A DNA stretch of 64,000 nt from Alkalibacterium thalassium. GTDB taxonomy: Bacteria > Bacillota > Bacilli > Lactobacillales > Carnobacteriaceae_A. Location of the stretch: positions 62,001 to 126,000 of the forward strand of contig NZ_FNFK01000001.1 of the NCBI RefSeq assembly GCF_900101165.1. The letters are read 5' to 3'. The notes beneath the pieces were generated by a model that did not search any database, was not told the origin of the DNA, and worked only from the letters and a program-made list of their open reading frames with translations. Shown here piece by piece: positions 43,592-52,168 of this stretch (position 1 is the stretch's first letter; every line of letters begins with the position of its first letter). The translations under genes were made by a program, and so were the position numbers.

Positions 43592-45766
43592 TTAACTCCC
43601 TGCCACACCAAGGTTTCTAACTGTGACAGTATTTTGGTTCCACTGAAGCTGTGCAATAACTCTTGTCAAAATATTACCGTCAATGGTAAGAGGAATAGTC
43701 ACATCAAAAACAGCTCCTTCAGAACCTCCAAGATTTCCTGATACTTGAGAATTAAGATCGAGATCAAAATCAGTAGGTATGGCTCCTTGCATATCATCTT
43801 CTACACCACTCATCGCTTCTGTAAATCCTTCACCAATACCTTCACTCATGTTAGCGCCAATACCGGCAAATACTTTTGATGGCGACCGGATACCGAGTAC
43901 CCTTTTGACACCGCCTACTATGCCATTAACCATACTTTTTACGCGCTCACCAAGCCAACCAATCATCGATGAGATACCATCCCATAAACCTCTTGCGATA
44001 TTCCGACCCACTTCAACAATAGAAGGGAGGGCTCTACCGAGACCTAAAACTATGGCTGTAATGATTTGAGGAAGTTGAGAAACGACCTGGGGAATGGCTC
44101 TGATTAAGCCCATCCCCAGTTGAATGGTTAGCTGAACACCCATTTCAATGAGTCTGGGTAGATTGCTGGTAATAAATCCAACAATACTGTTGATGATCTG
44201 GGGCAAAGATTCAATTAGAGTAGGGAGTGCATTTAAAAGTCCTTGAGCCAATCCACTAATTAGTTGAAAGGCAGCATCCAGAATTAAGCTCATATTATCG
44301 ATTAAAGTGGTAGCAATCAAAATGACTGCTTCAATCATTGCTGGAATCAGTTCAGGCAGAGCCAATCCTAACCCTTCTACAAGAGCAGTAATTAGCTGTA
44401 TAGCCGCATCTATTAAAAGCGGCAAATTCTCAATGAGTGCTCCAACAATTGTCATGACCGCATCTACAGCTGCTGGAATCAGTTCTGGAAGTAGGCTCAG
44501 CAAGGTTTCCAGAACCTGGCTGAATAAATCCGTTACTGTACTAAGAAGAACTGGCAGAAGGTCTCCAATGGCCATAAGGATCGCATCCATTGCTGCAGGT
44601 AGAGCAGTAACCACATTTTCTAATATTGGTACAATATTAATAACTACTGACTGAAAAGCATCTACGAGATTTTGGGTTAAGTTGGTCATATCCGCATCTG
44701 CATTTCCCAGACCTGCAGTAAACGAACCTAGTGCAGCTTGTAGAAGACCTATGGAACCTGTGACGGTTTGGGTGGATTCTCTGGCAAAGTTCCCCGCATA
44801 CTGCTCCGTATTTTCAAAGAACATCTGCATGGCCACTTCAGCTTTTTCTGCATTTGTTGCCGATGCCCATGTAAAATCTAATCCTTTGGCAAGAGCATAG
44901 GCTTCGATATTTGTGGCATTCATGGCAACTCCCAAGTTATCCATCATGGTGAAGTTACCCTTAGCAGCACCAGCAACAGAATCAAGGGCAACCTGCATAT
45001 CGATGCCCATAACGGAGGCCATATCTGCAGCTCGTTGCATGGCTTTCTCCGTAAGTTCTAAACTCTTTTGTTGTTCAACACCAGAGCCTTGAAAAAGCGC
45101 TCCCATCTTATTGGCTGTGGCCAAATATTGACTCTGGGACACACCTAGATTTTTGTAGGCTTCCTCACCAGTTTTCTGAATAGAAGAAGCGTACTTTCCA
45201 AATACAGCTTCGGAACCACCAAGATTCTGTTCAAGCTCACCAAACTGCTGGACAATCTCAGTTCCAAGTTTTATAGTAGCAGCACCTGCTGCAAGAGCCA
45301 CAGAACCCATTGCAGTTCCGATCCCCTTAAGAACTCCTCCAAACTTCTCAAACTTCCCACCAGCACCTTCTGCGGACTTACCGGATTCTTCTAACTGTTC
45401 TCTGAGGTTATTCGCATCAACAGTAGAATCCTCCAGTTCCTTTTCCATTTTATTCAGATCTGCATTTGCATTATTAAGCTGAACCTGCCAGGCTTTTGTT
45501 CGCTTATCATTTTCCCCAAAGGATTCAGCGGCATTCTTCAGAGCAGCTTCAAGGGTTGTGACTTTTTCCTTTTGAGCATCGATTTCTTTGTTTAAGACTT
45601 CATTTCTAGCGGTTACTGCTTGGAGTGATTTGTCTTGCTTATCAAACTGTGAGGTAACCAGATTCATTTCTGAACCTAGTATCTTAAAGTCCTGATTAAT
45701 TTCGCGAAGTGCATTTTTAAATTCCTTTTCGCCTTCAAGGCCAATCTTCAGTCCAAAGTCTGACAT
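43592..45766 (-). CDS. tail tape measure protein
   Basis: A 724-aa protein from ATG 45766 (site GGAGGTGAAAGT). The N-terminal coiled coil (about 20-145), the TMP domain (about 180-370, with small-residue-rich MGALFQGSGVEQQKSLELTEKAM) and long hydrophobic repeats of the ALPELIPAMIEAVILIATTL kind (about 380-600) are typical. At about 0.15 nm per residue it predicts a siphovirus tail of roughly 110 nm (inference). The frame upstream of ATG 45766 runs through a terminator and is rejected. Confidence 0.92.
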   Translation of the reverse strand: MSDFGLKIGLEGEKEFKNALREINQDFKILGSEMNLVTSQFDKQDKSLQAVTARNEVLNKEIDAQKEKVTTLEAALKNAAESFGENDKRTKAWQVQLNNANADLNKMEKELEDSTVDANNLREQLEESGKSAEGAGGKFEKFGGVLKGIGTAMGSVALAAGAATIKLGTEIVQQFGELEQNLGGSEAVFGKYASSIQKTGEEAYKNLGVSQSQYLATANKMGALFQGSGVEQQKSLELTEKAMQRAADMASVMGIDMQVALDSVAGAAKGNFTMMDNLGVAMNATNIEAYALAKGLDFTWASATNAEKAEVAMQMFFENTEQYAGNFARESTQTVTGSIGLLQAALGSFTAGLGNADADMTNLTQNLVDAFQSVVINIVPILENVVTALPAAMDAILMAIGDLLPVLLSTVTDLFSQVLETLLSLLPELIPAAVDAVMTIVGALIENLPLLIDAAIQLITALVEGLGLALPELIPAMIEAVILIATTLIDNMSLILDAAFQLISGLAQGLLNALPTLIESLPQIINSIVGFITSNLPRLIEMGVQLTIQLGMGLIRAIPQVVSQLPQIITAIVLGLGRALPSIVEVGRNIARGLWDGISSMIGWLGERVKSMVNGIVGGVKRVLGIRSPSKVFAGIGANMSEGIGEGFTEAMSGVEDDMQGAIPTDFDLDLNSQVSGNLGGSEGAVFDVTIPLTIDGNILTRVIAQLQWNQNTVTVRNLGVAGS

Positions 45767-45787
45767 ACTTTCACCTCCTTCAGGGCA

Positions 45788-45812
45788 TAAAAAAAACACC
45801 TCTTACAGTGTT
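45788..45812 (-). terminator. hairpin plus T run in the tape-measure leader
   Basis: Minus strand AACAC, TGTAAGAG, GTGTT then TTTTTT, followed at once by TTATGCCC and the ribosome site. A similar leader lies before the HNH gene. Confidence 0.6.
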
Positions 45813-45823
45813 GGGTAGAATTT

Positions 45824-46033
45824 TTATAGAAACTCTGGTATAACATCATCGATTGTATAATCTACTCTTGGTTTTGATATGCCAGTAAACTGCTTGTGGC
45901 ACTCCCAAAGATCCATCAGATAACCAATTGGTAAAAGCCAGACTTCATCTTCGTTTCTATTTAGGTGGACGGTGCCATAATAAATGAGTCGGGTAAATAA
46001 CTCTTGATCACTTACCCGACCACTTCGTTTTTT
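45824..46033 (-). CDS. tail assembly chaperone, -1 frame extension (gpGT T-part)
   Basis: A 67-codon frame without a start codon overlaps the end of the preceding chaperone gene in the -1 frame. It would be read by slippage at AAAAAAC (minus strand, 46033-46027), giving a fusion that ends in VIPEFL at 45824. It encodes QELFTRLIYYGTVHLNRNED and VWLLPIGYLMDLWECHKQF. This is the arrangement of lambda G/GT and of many tailed phages, placed as expected between tail tube and tape measure. Confidence 0.8.
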   Translation of the reverse strand, partial: KKRSGRVSDQELFTRLIYYGTVHLNRNEDEVWLLPIGYLMDLWECHKQFTGISKPRVDYTIDDVIPEFL

Positions 46034-46422
46034 GATGGTTCACTCTCCACATTTCTTTTCGTGCCTTTCATCATACTGGCCATAATGGCATTCTTGTAAT
46101 TAGCCAGGTCAAAGGGAGTGGTAAGAAGCTCCACTTCATCTTCTGTGAGAAGTTCTTTTCTATCATCCTTGTTCCTAATATTGTGGATCAGGATGGATTG
46201 GTTTGCCAGAAGGGTGATGAGCCAAACCACCTCCTCGAGCGCCATTTCAAAGTTCTCGGTTTTCATGAGCTTATCGCCTAAATTCTCAAGAGCACCATAG
46301 CGCTTGGCAATTTCCTTTGTCGCTTTGGTGGTGAGAATCATCTTAAACTCTGTACCGCCAATATCAATGGTAGTGCTTCTTTCTTCTGCTGCCTCATCAA
46401 CTTTTAATTTTTCATCTGCCAT
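46012..46422 (-). CDS. tail assembly chaperone (gpG-like)
   Basis: A 136-aa protein from ATG 46422 (site GGGAGGGTTGATC). It has the chaperone pattern: an N-terminal strand region (TIDIGGTEFKMILTTKATKEIAKRYG) and a helical part, ending SEPSKNEVVG. The codons TCA AAA AAC near the end form an A AAA AAC heptamer for -1 frameshifting. It binds the tape measure during tail assembly. Confidence 0.82.
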   Translation of the reverse strand: MADEKLKVDEAAEERSTTIDIGGTEFKMILTTKATKEIAKRYGALENLGDKLMKTENFEMALEEVVWLITLLANQSILIHNIRNKDDRKELLTEDEVELLTTPFDLANYKNAIMASMMKGTKRNVESEPSKNEVVG

Positions 46423-46436
46423 GATCAACCCTCCCA

Positions 46437-47318
46437 TTAAGAAACAACAACAGTAGCCACTGTAGTCGTCACGTTTTGTGCACCACTAGAGCTTAAGACA
46501 CAGTAGTAGTAATAGGTATCGGCCAAGAGATCTGTTGGAATATCAAAGCTGGCCGATGTCTCCCCATTAATGGCAGTACCGCCAGTGGTGCTATCAATGG
46601 TGTTTTCATACCACTGATAGGTCACTGGATTTGAAGTGTTGGAATTTGCCACAACAGAAAGGCTTCCAGAAATACTGCCTGCGGTTACTTCAGTTAAGCT
46701 TGCCGGCTGGGTTGTGATGGTTATGGTTGGGGTTACGGCTGTAAAGTCTGGTTCATATACGGATGTGAACCAGCTTGTAATTGTTGATGCCGCTACACCA
46801 TTATCTCCTTCAGTAACTTCCGCTTTCCAAGGATGTTTGCTTTCTCCGTCTAGTTTGTTTCTTCTAAAGACGGTTCCTTCTATGGTGGGACTGCTAAAAG
46901 TAATGGAGTCGCCTTTGGTGGCAAGGCTTGTGGCGGGAACAGAGAAGATAACCCTGTAGAGCCAAAAGTAGCGATATTTTCCATTGGCCTTCTTGGCACG
47001 AAACCCAACTGCCACAGGGCTACCACCATCTTCACTTCTTGAAACCACCACATTGTTGCTGTCGATTTTACATCCTGTCAAATCCTGTGCTACCAATGAT
47101 CCGATATCATCAATGCCGAGTGTCAGGGCACCACTCTTAAATTCTTTAACCACCTCGCTGGCTCCATCATCTGCATAGAGAATGGCTTCAATGAGCTCGA
47201 TGCTCAGTTCTGCAGTCATGGCTTTAGCCAGCACTTTAGGGGTGCCATAGGTTTCGATGCCATTTTGATCCTCCGTGATTTTTGCATAAAATAGAGAGTC
47301 CAATCCTATCGTTGCCAT
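46437..47318 (-). CDS. major tail (tube) protein with C-terminal Ig-like domain
   Basis: A 293-aa tail tube subunit. The N-terminal 190 residues match the phi13-type major tail protein pattern (GLDSLFYAKITEDQNG, KAMTAELSIELIEAILYADDG, FRAKKANGKYRYFWLYRV). From about 200 a bacterial Ig-like domain follows (ITITTQPASLTEVTAGSISG, VTYQWYENTIDSTTGG, TYYYYCVLSS). Such domains decorate the tail and may bind cell-surface sugars. Confidence 0.88.
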   Translation of the reverse strand: MATIGLDSLFYAKITEDQNGIETYGTPKVLAKAMTAELSIELIEAILYADDGASEVVKEFKSGALTLGIDDIGSLVAQDLTGCKIDSNNVVVSRSEDGGSPVAVGFRAKKANGKYRYFWLYRVIFSVPATSLATKGDSITFSSPTIEGTVFRRNKLDGESKHPWKAEVTEGDNGVAASTITSWFTSVYEPDFTAVTPTITITTQPASLTEVTAGSISGSLSVVANSNTSNPVTYQWYENTIDSTTGGTAINGETSASFDIPTDLLADTYYYYCVLSSSGAQNVTTTVATVVVS

Positions 47319-47663
47319 TTATTCTTCCTCCGTTTCATATTCTTTCATTACGTCAATGGCGTAATGATGAAATTTAGTATTATTCTCGTAGCCAACATAC
47401 TGTCTATCCGTTATGGTTATCCCGCCAGATTGCAGGGCTTTTGTCAGTTCCTTTTTGCGCTTCATATAGTTCTTCTTCGTGAAAAGAGAAAGCCGAGCTT
47501 CTGAAAGAATCATATAGGCCTCATTGTCTGCAAAGAGATCAAGCCTATCAGACATGGGAGTGATAACCAGATATTCATCAGGCGGCGTATCAGAAAACAC
47601 TCCGGTTTCCACAGGAATGTTCAGGGGTCCGAGTATGTGGTTTAAATCCGCAAGTAAGCTCAT
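47319..47663 (-). CDS. tail terminator / minor structural protein
   Basis: A 114-aa protein placed between the HK97 gp10-like and tail tube genes, the usual slot for the tail terminator. The pattern (VETGVFSDTPPDEYLVITPMSDR, then ALQSGGITITDRQYVGYEN and YAIDVMKEY) fits this family. It overlaps the previous gene by four bases. Confidence 0.72.
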   Translation of the reverse strand: MSLLADLNHILGPLNIPVETGVFSDTPPDEYLVITPMSDRLDLFADNEAYMILSEARLSLFTKKNYMKRKKELTKALQSGGITITDRQYVGYENNTKFHHYAIDVMKEYETEEE

Positions 47664-48091
47664 AGCTTTTCAATCTCCTTATCCAGTTCTGATTTCATAG
47701 TTTCAATGCAGGCCTTCCGCGATGCTGACTTTGCGGGCTTCAAGAAGGGTTTAGGCGGCTGACCTGATTTACCGTACTCAAGGATATTTGCAATCTTAGC
47801 ATTGGCATCTCCATCACCACGAGGTTCATTAAAGCCAACCTTGACATTGAAGTTTCCATTTCGATCTAGCTTAGTGGGAGAGAGGCCTAGGGAAGATACC
47901 AGCTCGCCAGTTGAACGGCTTTTTTCTTTGGTTTCGTTCCCAATAACGCCTTTAAGGTTGGTTTTCACTTTATCCAGAACAACCTCACCACCAGCTTCTA
48001 AAACATTAGAGATGATTTCATCGGTCTTATCACCAAGTTTTGAGAGCTTCATCAGAAAGTCATCGGGCATTTTCATGGTTGCTTTAGCCAC
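47660..48091 (-). CDS. HK97 gp10-family head-tail joining protein
   Basis: A 143-aa protein from GTG 48091, 6 bases after AAGGAGGTGG. The gp10/tail-component signature is seen (ILEYGKSGQPPKPFLKPA near residue 100), along with an amphipathic N-terminal helix. It overlaps the head closure gene by 8 bases. Confidence 0.82.
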   Translation of the reverse strand: MAKATMKMPDDFLMKLSKLGDKTDEIISNVLEAGGEVVLDKVKTNLKGVIGNETKEKSRSTGELVSSLGLSPTKLDRNGNFNVKVGFNEPRGDGDANAKIANILEYGKSGQPPKPFLKPAKSASRKACIETMKSELDKEIEKL

Positions 48092-48416
48092 TTGGAACCA
48101 CCTCCTTGGCCAGCACTTCAATGTACATCCCGCGGCCTTTCACATCCTCAACAGATGTTATTTCAAATCTCTTATCACTATGGATGATCACCATAGACGT
48201 TGTTATGGTTGTACCAGGGATGCAGCGAAAGCGAAAAAGGTCTGTGGCTTCTGAAAAGGATGCTCTGTTTGCCCATTTTTCATTGCCATGGCGACCTTCA
48301 CGGTAGGCTCTGACAGAAGCTACAATGTTATCAACTTCAGTTTTAAAGCCTTCGGGATCTTTTATGGTGACGCTCTCAATGATGTCAATAAAGGTATTCA
48401 TTTTCCCAAAGCTCAT
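48084..48416 (-). CDS. head closure / head-tail adaptor protein
   Basis: A 110-aa protein from ATG 48416 (site GGAAGGTG). It has the SPP1 gp16-like pattern (VRAYREGRHGNEKWANRASFSEATDLFRFR, here cited by its key WANRA and RFRC segments) and a beta barrel. It plugs the connector and docks the tail. Confidence 0.8.
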   Translation of the reverse strand: MSFGKMNTFIDIIESVTIKDPEGFKTEVDNIVASVRAYREGRHGNEKWANRASFSEATDLFRFRCIPGTTITTSMVIIHSDKRFEITSVEDVKGRGMYIEVLAKEVVPSG

Positions 48417-48418
48417 GA

Positions 48419-48727
48419 CTACACCTTCCAATCCCGATCAAGTCGCAGCAGGAGATTGACTGTATTCCATACCTGCTGTCCAGCCTGAACATTATCTGAG
48501 AAAAAACCACCGGTGCTGCCGTCCCTGGATTCATAAAAGTGGGACGACAGCATGATGATGGCTTGCTGTGTGGTGGCTGGCATAACTGCTTCCACGTAGT
48601 GGTTCTCTGGAAGATGCTGATAACTTTCTGCATACCTCGTGGCGGCGGTGATGTACATTTCAAGTAGTTCATCATCAGCCGAGTGATCAAGAATAAGATT
48701 TGCTTTTACTTTTTCCAGCAGTGTCAT
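48419..48727 (-). CDS. head-tail connector (gp6-like adaptor)
   Basis: A 102-aa helical protein. MTLLEKVKANLILDHSADDELLEMY is typical for phage connector adaptors that sit below the portal (LLEKVKxxLxx-D-x-D). The WNTVNLLLRLDR segment is at the end. Confidence 0.85.
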   Translation of the reverse strand: MTLLEKVKANLILDHSADDELLEMYITAATRYAESYQHLPENHYVEAVMPATTQQAIIMLSSHFYESRDGSTGGFFSDNVQAGQQVWNTVNLLLRLDRDWKV

Positions 48728-48745
48728 ACCGCCACCATCCTTTCA

Positions 48746-48958
48746 TTAGTCTGAAATCATAAGCCCTGCAGCCTTAAGTTTGGTGAGAAGGGTATTAAAA
48801 TCCGTTACCAAATCTTCAACCGTGGCAGCAGTACTTGCGGCTTGATTGTCAAGAACAGGGAGGCCAGTAACGACCGCCCCATCCTTGATTTCAAGCGTTC
48901 CACCAATAACGGTTTTTTCACCGCCCTGTTCGGTATAGTTCTTTGTGTTATAGCTCAT
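48746..48958 (-). CDS. head fiber-like protein
   Basis: A 70-aa protein (SYNTKNYTEQGGEKTVIGGT, then ATVEDLVTDFNTLLTKLKAAGLM) matching the head fiber family found next to capsid genes. It probably decorates the capsid. Confidence 0.75.
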   Translation of the reverse strand: MSYNTKNYTEQGGEKTVIGGTLEIKDGAVVTGLPVLDNQAASTAATVEDLVTDFNTLLTKLKAAGLMISD

Positions 48959-48970
48959 AGTGCACCTCCA

Positions 48971-50179
48971 TTACGCTTTCTGCTGAAGCACTTTAATGGC
49001 TTCAGGCAGAATCAGTTTTCCATCCACACGCTGAGTGGCAACAAAACCTACCTGGCCAGTGGCTGCATAGAGCTCATTAAGTCTCTTGAATACTCTGCCT
49101 TGACGATCCGCAACCCAGTAGTAGCCAAAGTCACCGAAGATGATGGACTTTGCAGATGCAGCGATGGTAGGAACGTAGGACGAAGTGTAAACAGGTCTAT
49201 TCAGAATGGTATCTGGTGTTCCTGCCTGAAGTGAAGGCTGCCAGATATACTGACCCTGACCATCTTTCAGCTTCCTAATTGCCTTAATGGTGGCATCGTT
49301 CATAACGAATACGGATTTGTTTCTGTAAGGCGATTTAAGAGAGTAGAAGAGGTCCAAAATCTCATCAATGGTAATAGCTGTAGCACTTGCAGCAGTTACA
49401 CCGATCTGTGCTCCACCAGTGGCAGCAAGAATACCCGTAGGCTTACCAGAGCCATCTCCAGTAAAGAAGGCATCTTCTTCCTTGTTACCAATACGTCTTG
49501 CAAACTCCCTGGCGATATAGTTCTCAAGATTAAAGACGCTGTCATTAAGAAGCTCTTCAGATACCTTGATCATGGTACCAAGCTTATAAGCGCCTATGGA
49601 AACCTGTCCAAAGCTATCATCGCTTTCAGGAATTGCACCTTCCTCATCAATCCAAGAAGCGGTACCTTTGGAAGCCACCACTGGAATCTTACGATCGCCA
49701 GAAGCAGTGGAGATGACATTGGCCAGCTTTCTGAAGATATTCTCTTCATTAAGGGACTCAATGAGGGTACGCTCAAACTCATCTGGTACAAGGTACCCTC
49801 CTTCAGTGTCAGTACCAATCTGCAGTGCGTTCTTAATCATAGGATCGAGGCCTTCACCAGCACGGGTTCTCATGGCATTCCAGAAAGCTTTCTGGTATTC
49901 TGCAGAGGCTCTTCCGCCTTTGGATTCCATACCCTGGAAGATAGGTTTTCCGGTAAGTGGTGTGTTAAGTGGCTTTGAAAGCTCACGGTCTAGCGCTTCT
50001 TGCTTTTCAAGGCGGTCGATTTCCTTACCAAGGGCAACCACATCCGCTTCCATCTTTTCATAGGTTGCAGTGTCTTCAGCAGATACAATTCCATCTGTAC
50101 CTCTTTTGGTATCCAGGAAGGCTTTAGCAGCTTCCCAGGACTTTGCTCTTTTTTCACGCAGTTCAAGAATTTTATTCAT
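48971..50179 (-). CDS. major capsid protein, HK97 family
   Basis: A 402-aa protein. The N-terminal about 100 residues are helical delta/scaffold sequence, probably removed by the upstream protease. The HK97 fold follows (MIKNALQIGTDTEGGYLVPDEF near 110, FVMNDATIKAIRKLKDGQGQYIW near 295, and the C-terminal FVATQRVDGKLILPEA). ATG 50179 follows AGGAGGAAAACACT. Confidence 0.93.
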   Translation of the reverse strand: MNKILELREKRAKSWEAAKAFLDTKRGTDGIVSAEDTATYEKMEADVVALGKEIDRLEKQEALDRELSKPLNTPLTGKPIFQGMESKGGRASAEYQKAFWNAMRTRAGEGLDPMIKNALQIGTDTEGGYLVPDEFERTLIESLNEENIFRKLANVISTASGDRKIPVVASKGTASWIDEEGAIPESDDSFGQVSIGAYKLGTMIKVSEELLNDSVFNLENYIAREFARRIGNKEEDAFFTGDGSGKPTGILAATGGAQIGVTAASATAITIDEILDLFYSLKSPYRNKSVFVMNDATIKAIRKLKDGQGQYIWQPSLQAGTPDTILNRPVYTSSYVPTIAASAKSIIFGDFGYYWVADRQGRVFKRLNELYAATGQVGFVATQRVDGKLILPEAIKVLQQKA

Positions 50180-50198
50180 AGTGTTTTCCTCCTAAAAT

Positions 50199-50897
50199 TT
50201 AGTGTTGAATCAAAGAAAGCCGCTTTTCTAGCGACTCAATAGGGGTGCCAGTATTCTCTTTTGCTAGTTTGGGTTTTACCTTATCCAGCAGAGAGTTGGT
50301 TACAGCTCTGCGGCTGAAGGCATAGGTAAAGTCCTCAGTCTGATTTCGTTTCTTTTCATCCTCCAAGATGCCATCAGCAAAGCCAAGCTCGATGGCCTTC
50401 TTTGCATTGAGCCAGGTTTCTGCATCCATAAGATGGGAGAGCTTTGTCCTTGATCGACCTGTCTTGATTTCGTAGGCATTGATGATGCTCTCTTTAACTT
50501 CAGAAAGCATGGCGATGGCTTTTTTCATTTCCTCGCTGTCTCCAATGGCCACCGTAAGGGGGTTATGGACCATCATGAGGGCAGTTGGTGCCATAAGCAC
50601 CGTTGTCCCCGCCATGGCGATGACTGAGGCGGCTGAGGCTGCAATACCGTCAATCTTTACGGTAACAGTACCCTTGTAATCCATCAGCATGGCGTAAATC
50701 TGACTAGCAGCAATGCAATCACCTCCTGGAGAATTGAGCCAAATAACTATGTCACCCTCACCGGCAGTAAGCTCTGCTTTAAATGCCTTAGGGGTGACAT
50801 CATCGTCAAACCATGAGTCTTCGGCAATAACGCCGTCTAGATATAGTGTTCGGACGCCAGTGTTTTCATCACGCGCCCAGTTCCAAAACTTCTTCAT
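50199..50897 (-). CDS. ClpP-like prohead protease
   Basis: A 232-aa serine protease that matures the capsid. The ClpP fold has the nucleophile Ser in IAASAASVIAMAG (near residue 92) and the His in MMVHNPLT (near 116); INSPGGD-like WLNSPGGDCIAAS is near 55. It lies between portal (4-base overlap) and capsid genes. Confidence 0.92.
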   Translation of the reverse strand: MKKFWNWARDENTGVRTLYLDGVIAEDSWFDDDVTPKAFKAELTAGEGDIVIWLNSPGGDCIAASQIYAMLMDYKGTVTVKIDGIAASAASVIAMAGTTVLMAPTALMMVHNPLTVAIGDSEEMKKAIAMLSEVKESIINAYEIKTGRSRTKLSHLMDAETWLNAKKAIELGFADGILEDEKKRNQTEDFTYAFSRRAVTNSLLDKVKPKLAKENTGTPIESLEKRLSLIQH

Positions 50898-52150
50898 TTC
50901 GGTTCCTCCGTTTCTTTGATATTTGCGAACGCGCCTGCGTCCTGTAATTTTGTCATTGCGCCGTTGATGAGGTAGAGGTCGCCACCAAAGGATTCTGGAA
51001 TTCTATCCAGATTTTCTAGCTCTCTGATATCATTGGCGCTCATCCAGCCATTCTGCCGGGCAGTAGCATAGCCACTCATACGACTTACATAGTCACCACG
51101 CAGAAGGCCATCCACATTAAACTTGATAAACACATTAGGTTTCTCGCTTTCCATAAGCAGTGCCCTACACATGGACTGTTCCCAGCGGACCACCCAAGGG
51201 TCGAGAGTGTATTTTACGAACTCAAGTGATTGCTGTTCGATGTTACTAAAGGATGACTTCTCTAAATCAGCAAGCATATGAGGGGGCACTCTAAAGATAC
51301 GAGCGATCTCATTGATCTGAAACTTTCTGGTTTCAAGGAACTGTGCCTGCTCAGGAGATATACCTATAGGCTGATACTTCATACCTTCCTCAAGGACAGC
51401 TACCCGGTGGGCATTACCACTTCCTTGATAAGCTGCATTCCAGGATTCTTTTATCCTTGCAGGGTCCTTGATAGTACCAGGATGTTCCAGGACACCACCC
51501 GGTGAAGCACCATTAGCAAAAAACTTAGCTCCATATTCTTCAGTAGCTATGGCTAGGCCCACAGCATTTTTTGCCATGGCAATGGGTGAATAACCTACCA
51601 GTCCGTCAAAGCCAAGTCCTGGGATATGAAGGACGTCTGATGGTGAAAGATACACTTGATGCTCTTTGCCAAGAGTAGGGACATCCTCATTGCCACGCTG
51701 GTACAAATAGAAAAGCCGACCACTTGAATCGCGATCGACCGTCATTTTGTTTGGCATGAGTGGGTAGAGAGAAATCACTTCACCACGTGCATTTCTAATT
51801 ATCTGAGCATAGGCATTTCCCCATAATAAAAGATGACTCATTAGCGTCTCTCTAAACGCAAAAGAAGTCATCTCAGGGTTTGGTTCATCATGAAGCAGTT
51901 TATATAGCGGGTGTTTTAAGTTTTTCTCCTTGCCACCTGAATCGTTGTATTTGTAGACATGAAGTGGTATACCCGCCAGCGTCTCAGATAAGATTCTCAC
52001 GCAGCTGTACACTGCGGTCATCTGCATGGCGGTTTGCTCATTGACCGGTTTTCCAGCACTAGTACTTCCAAAAAAGAAGCTGTATCGGCTGCCACCAAGA
52101 GCATCTTTAGGCTTATCACGTGCCTTGAATATTCCTTGCAGTATTCCCAT
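50894..52150 (-). CDS. portal protein, HK97 family
   Basis: A 418-aa portal that forms the DNA entry ring. HK97-type motifs are MTAVYSCVRILSETLAGIPLHVY near residue 42, LLLWGNAYAQIIRN, and FSNIEQQSLEFVKYTLDPW. I choose ATG 52150, 9 bases after GGAGG; ATG 52156 is too close to the site. Confidence 0.93.
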   Translation of the reverse strand: MGILQGIFKARDKPKDALGGSRYSFFFGSTSAGKPVNEQTAMQMTAVYSCVRILSETLAGIPLHVYKYNDSGGKEKNLKHPLYKLLHDEPNPEMTSFAFRETLMSHLLLWGNAYAQIIRNARGEVISLYPLMPNKMTVDRDSSGRLFYLYQRGNEDVPTLGKEHQVYLSPSDVLHIPGLGFDGLVGYSPIAMAKNAVGLAIATEEYGAKFFANGASPGGVLEHPGTIKDPARIKESWNAAYQGSGNAHRVAVLEEGMKYQPIGISPEQAQFLETRKFQINEIARIFRVPPHMLADLEKSSFSNIEQQSLEFVKYTLDPWVVRWEQSMCRALLMESEKPNVFIKFNVDGLLRGDYVSRMSGYATARQNGWMSANDIRELENLDRIPESFGGDLYLINGAMTKLQDAGAFANIKETEEPK

Positions 52151-52168
52151 GGACATCAACCTCCTTTC

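Noticed and set aside
47802-48254. 150-aa plus-strand ORF in the head genes
   Set aside because: Shadow of the gp10-like and head closure genes, which overlap and have ribosome sites.
49596-50063. 155-aa plus-strand ORF
   Set aside because: Antisense to the major capsid gene.
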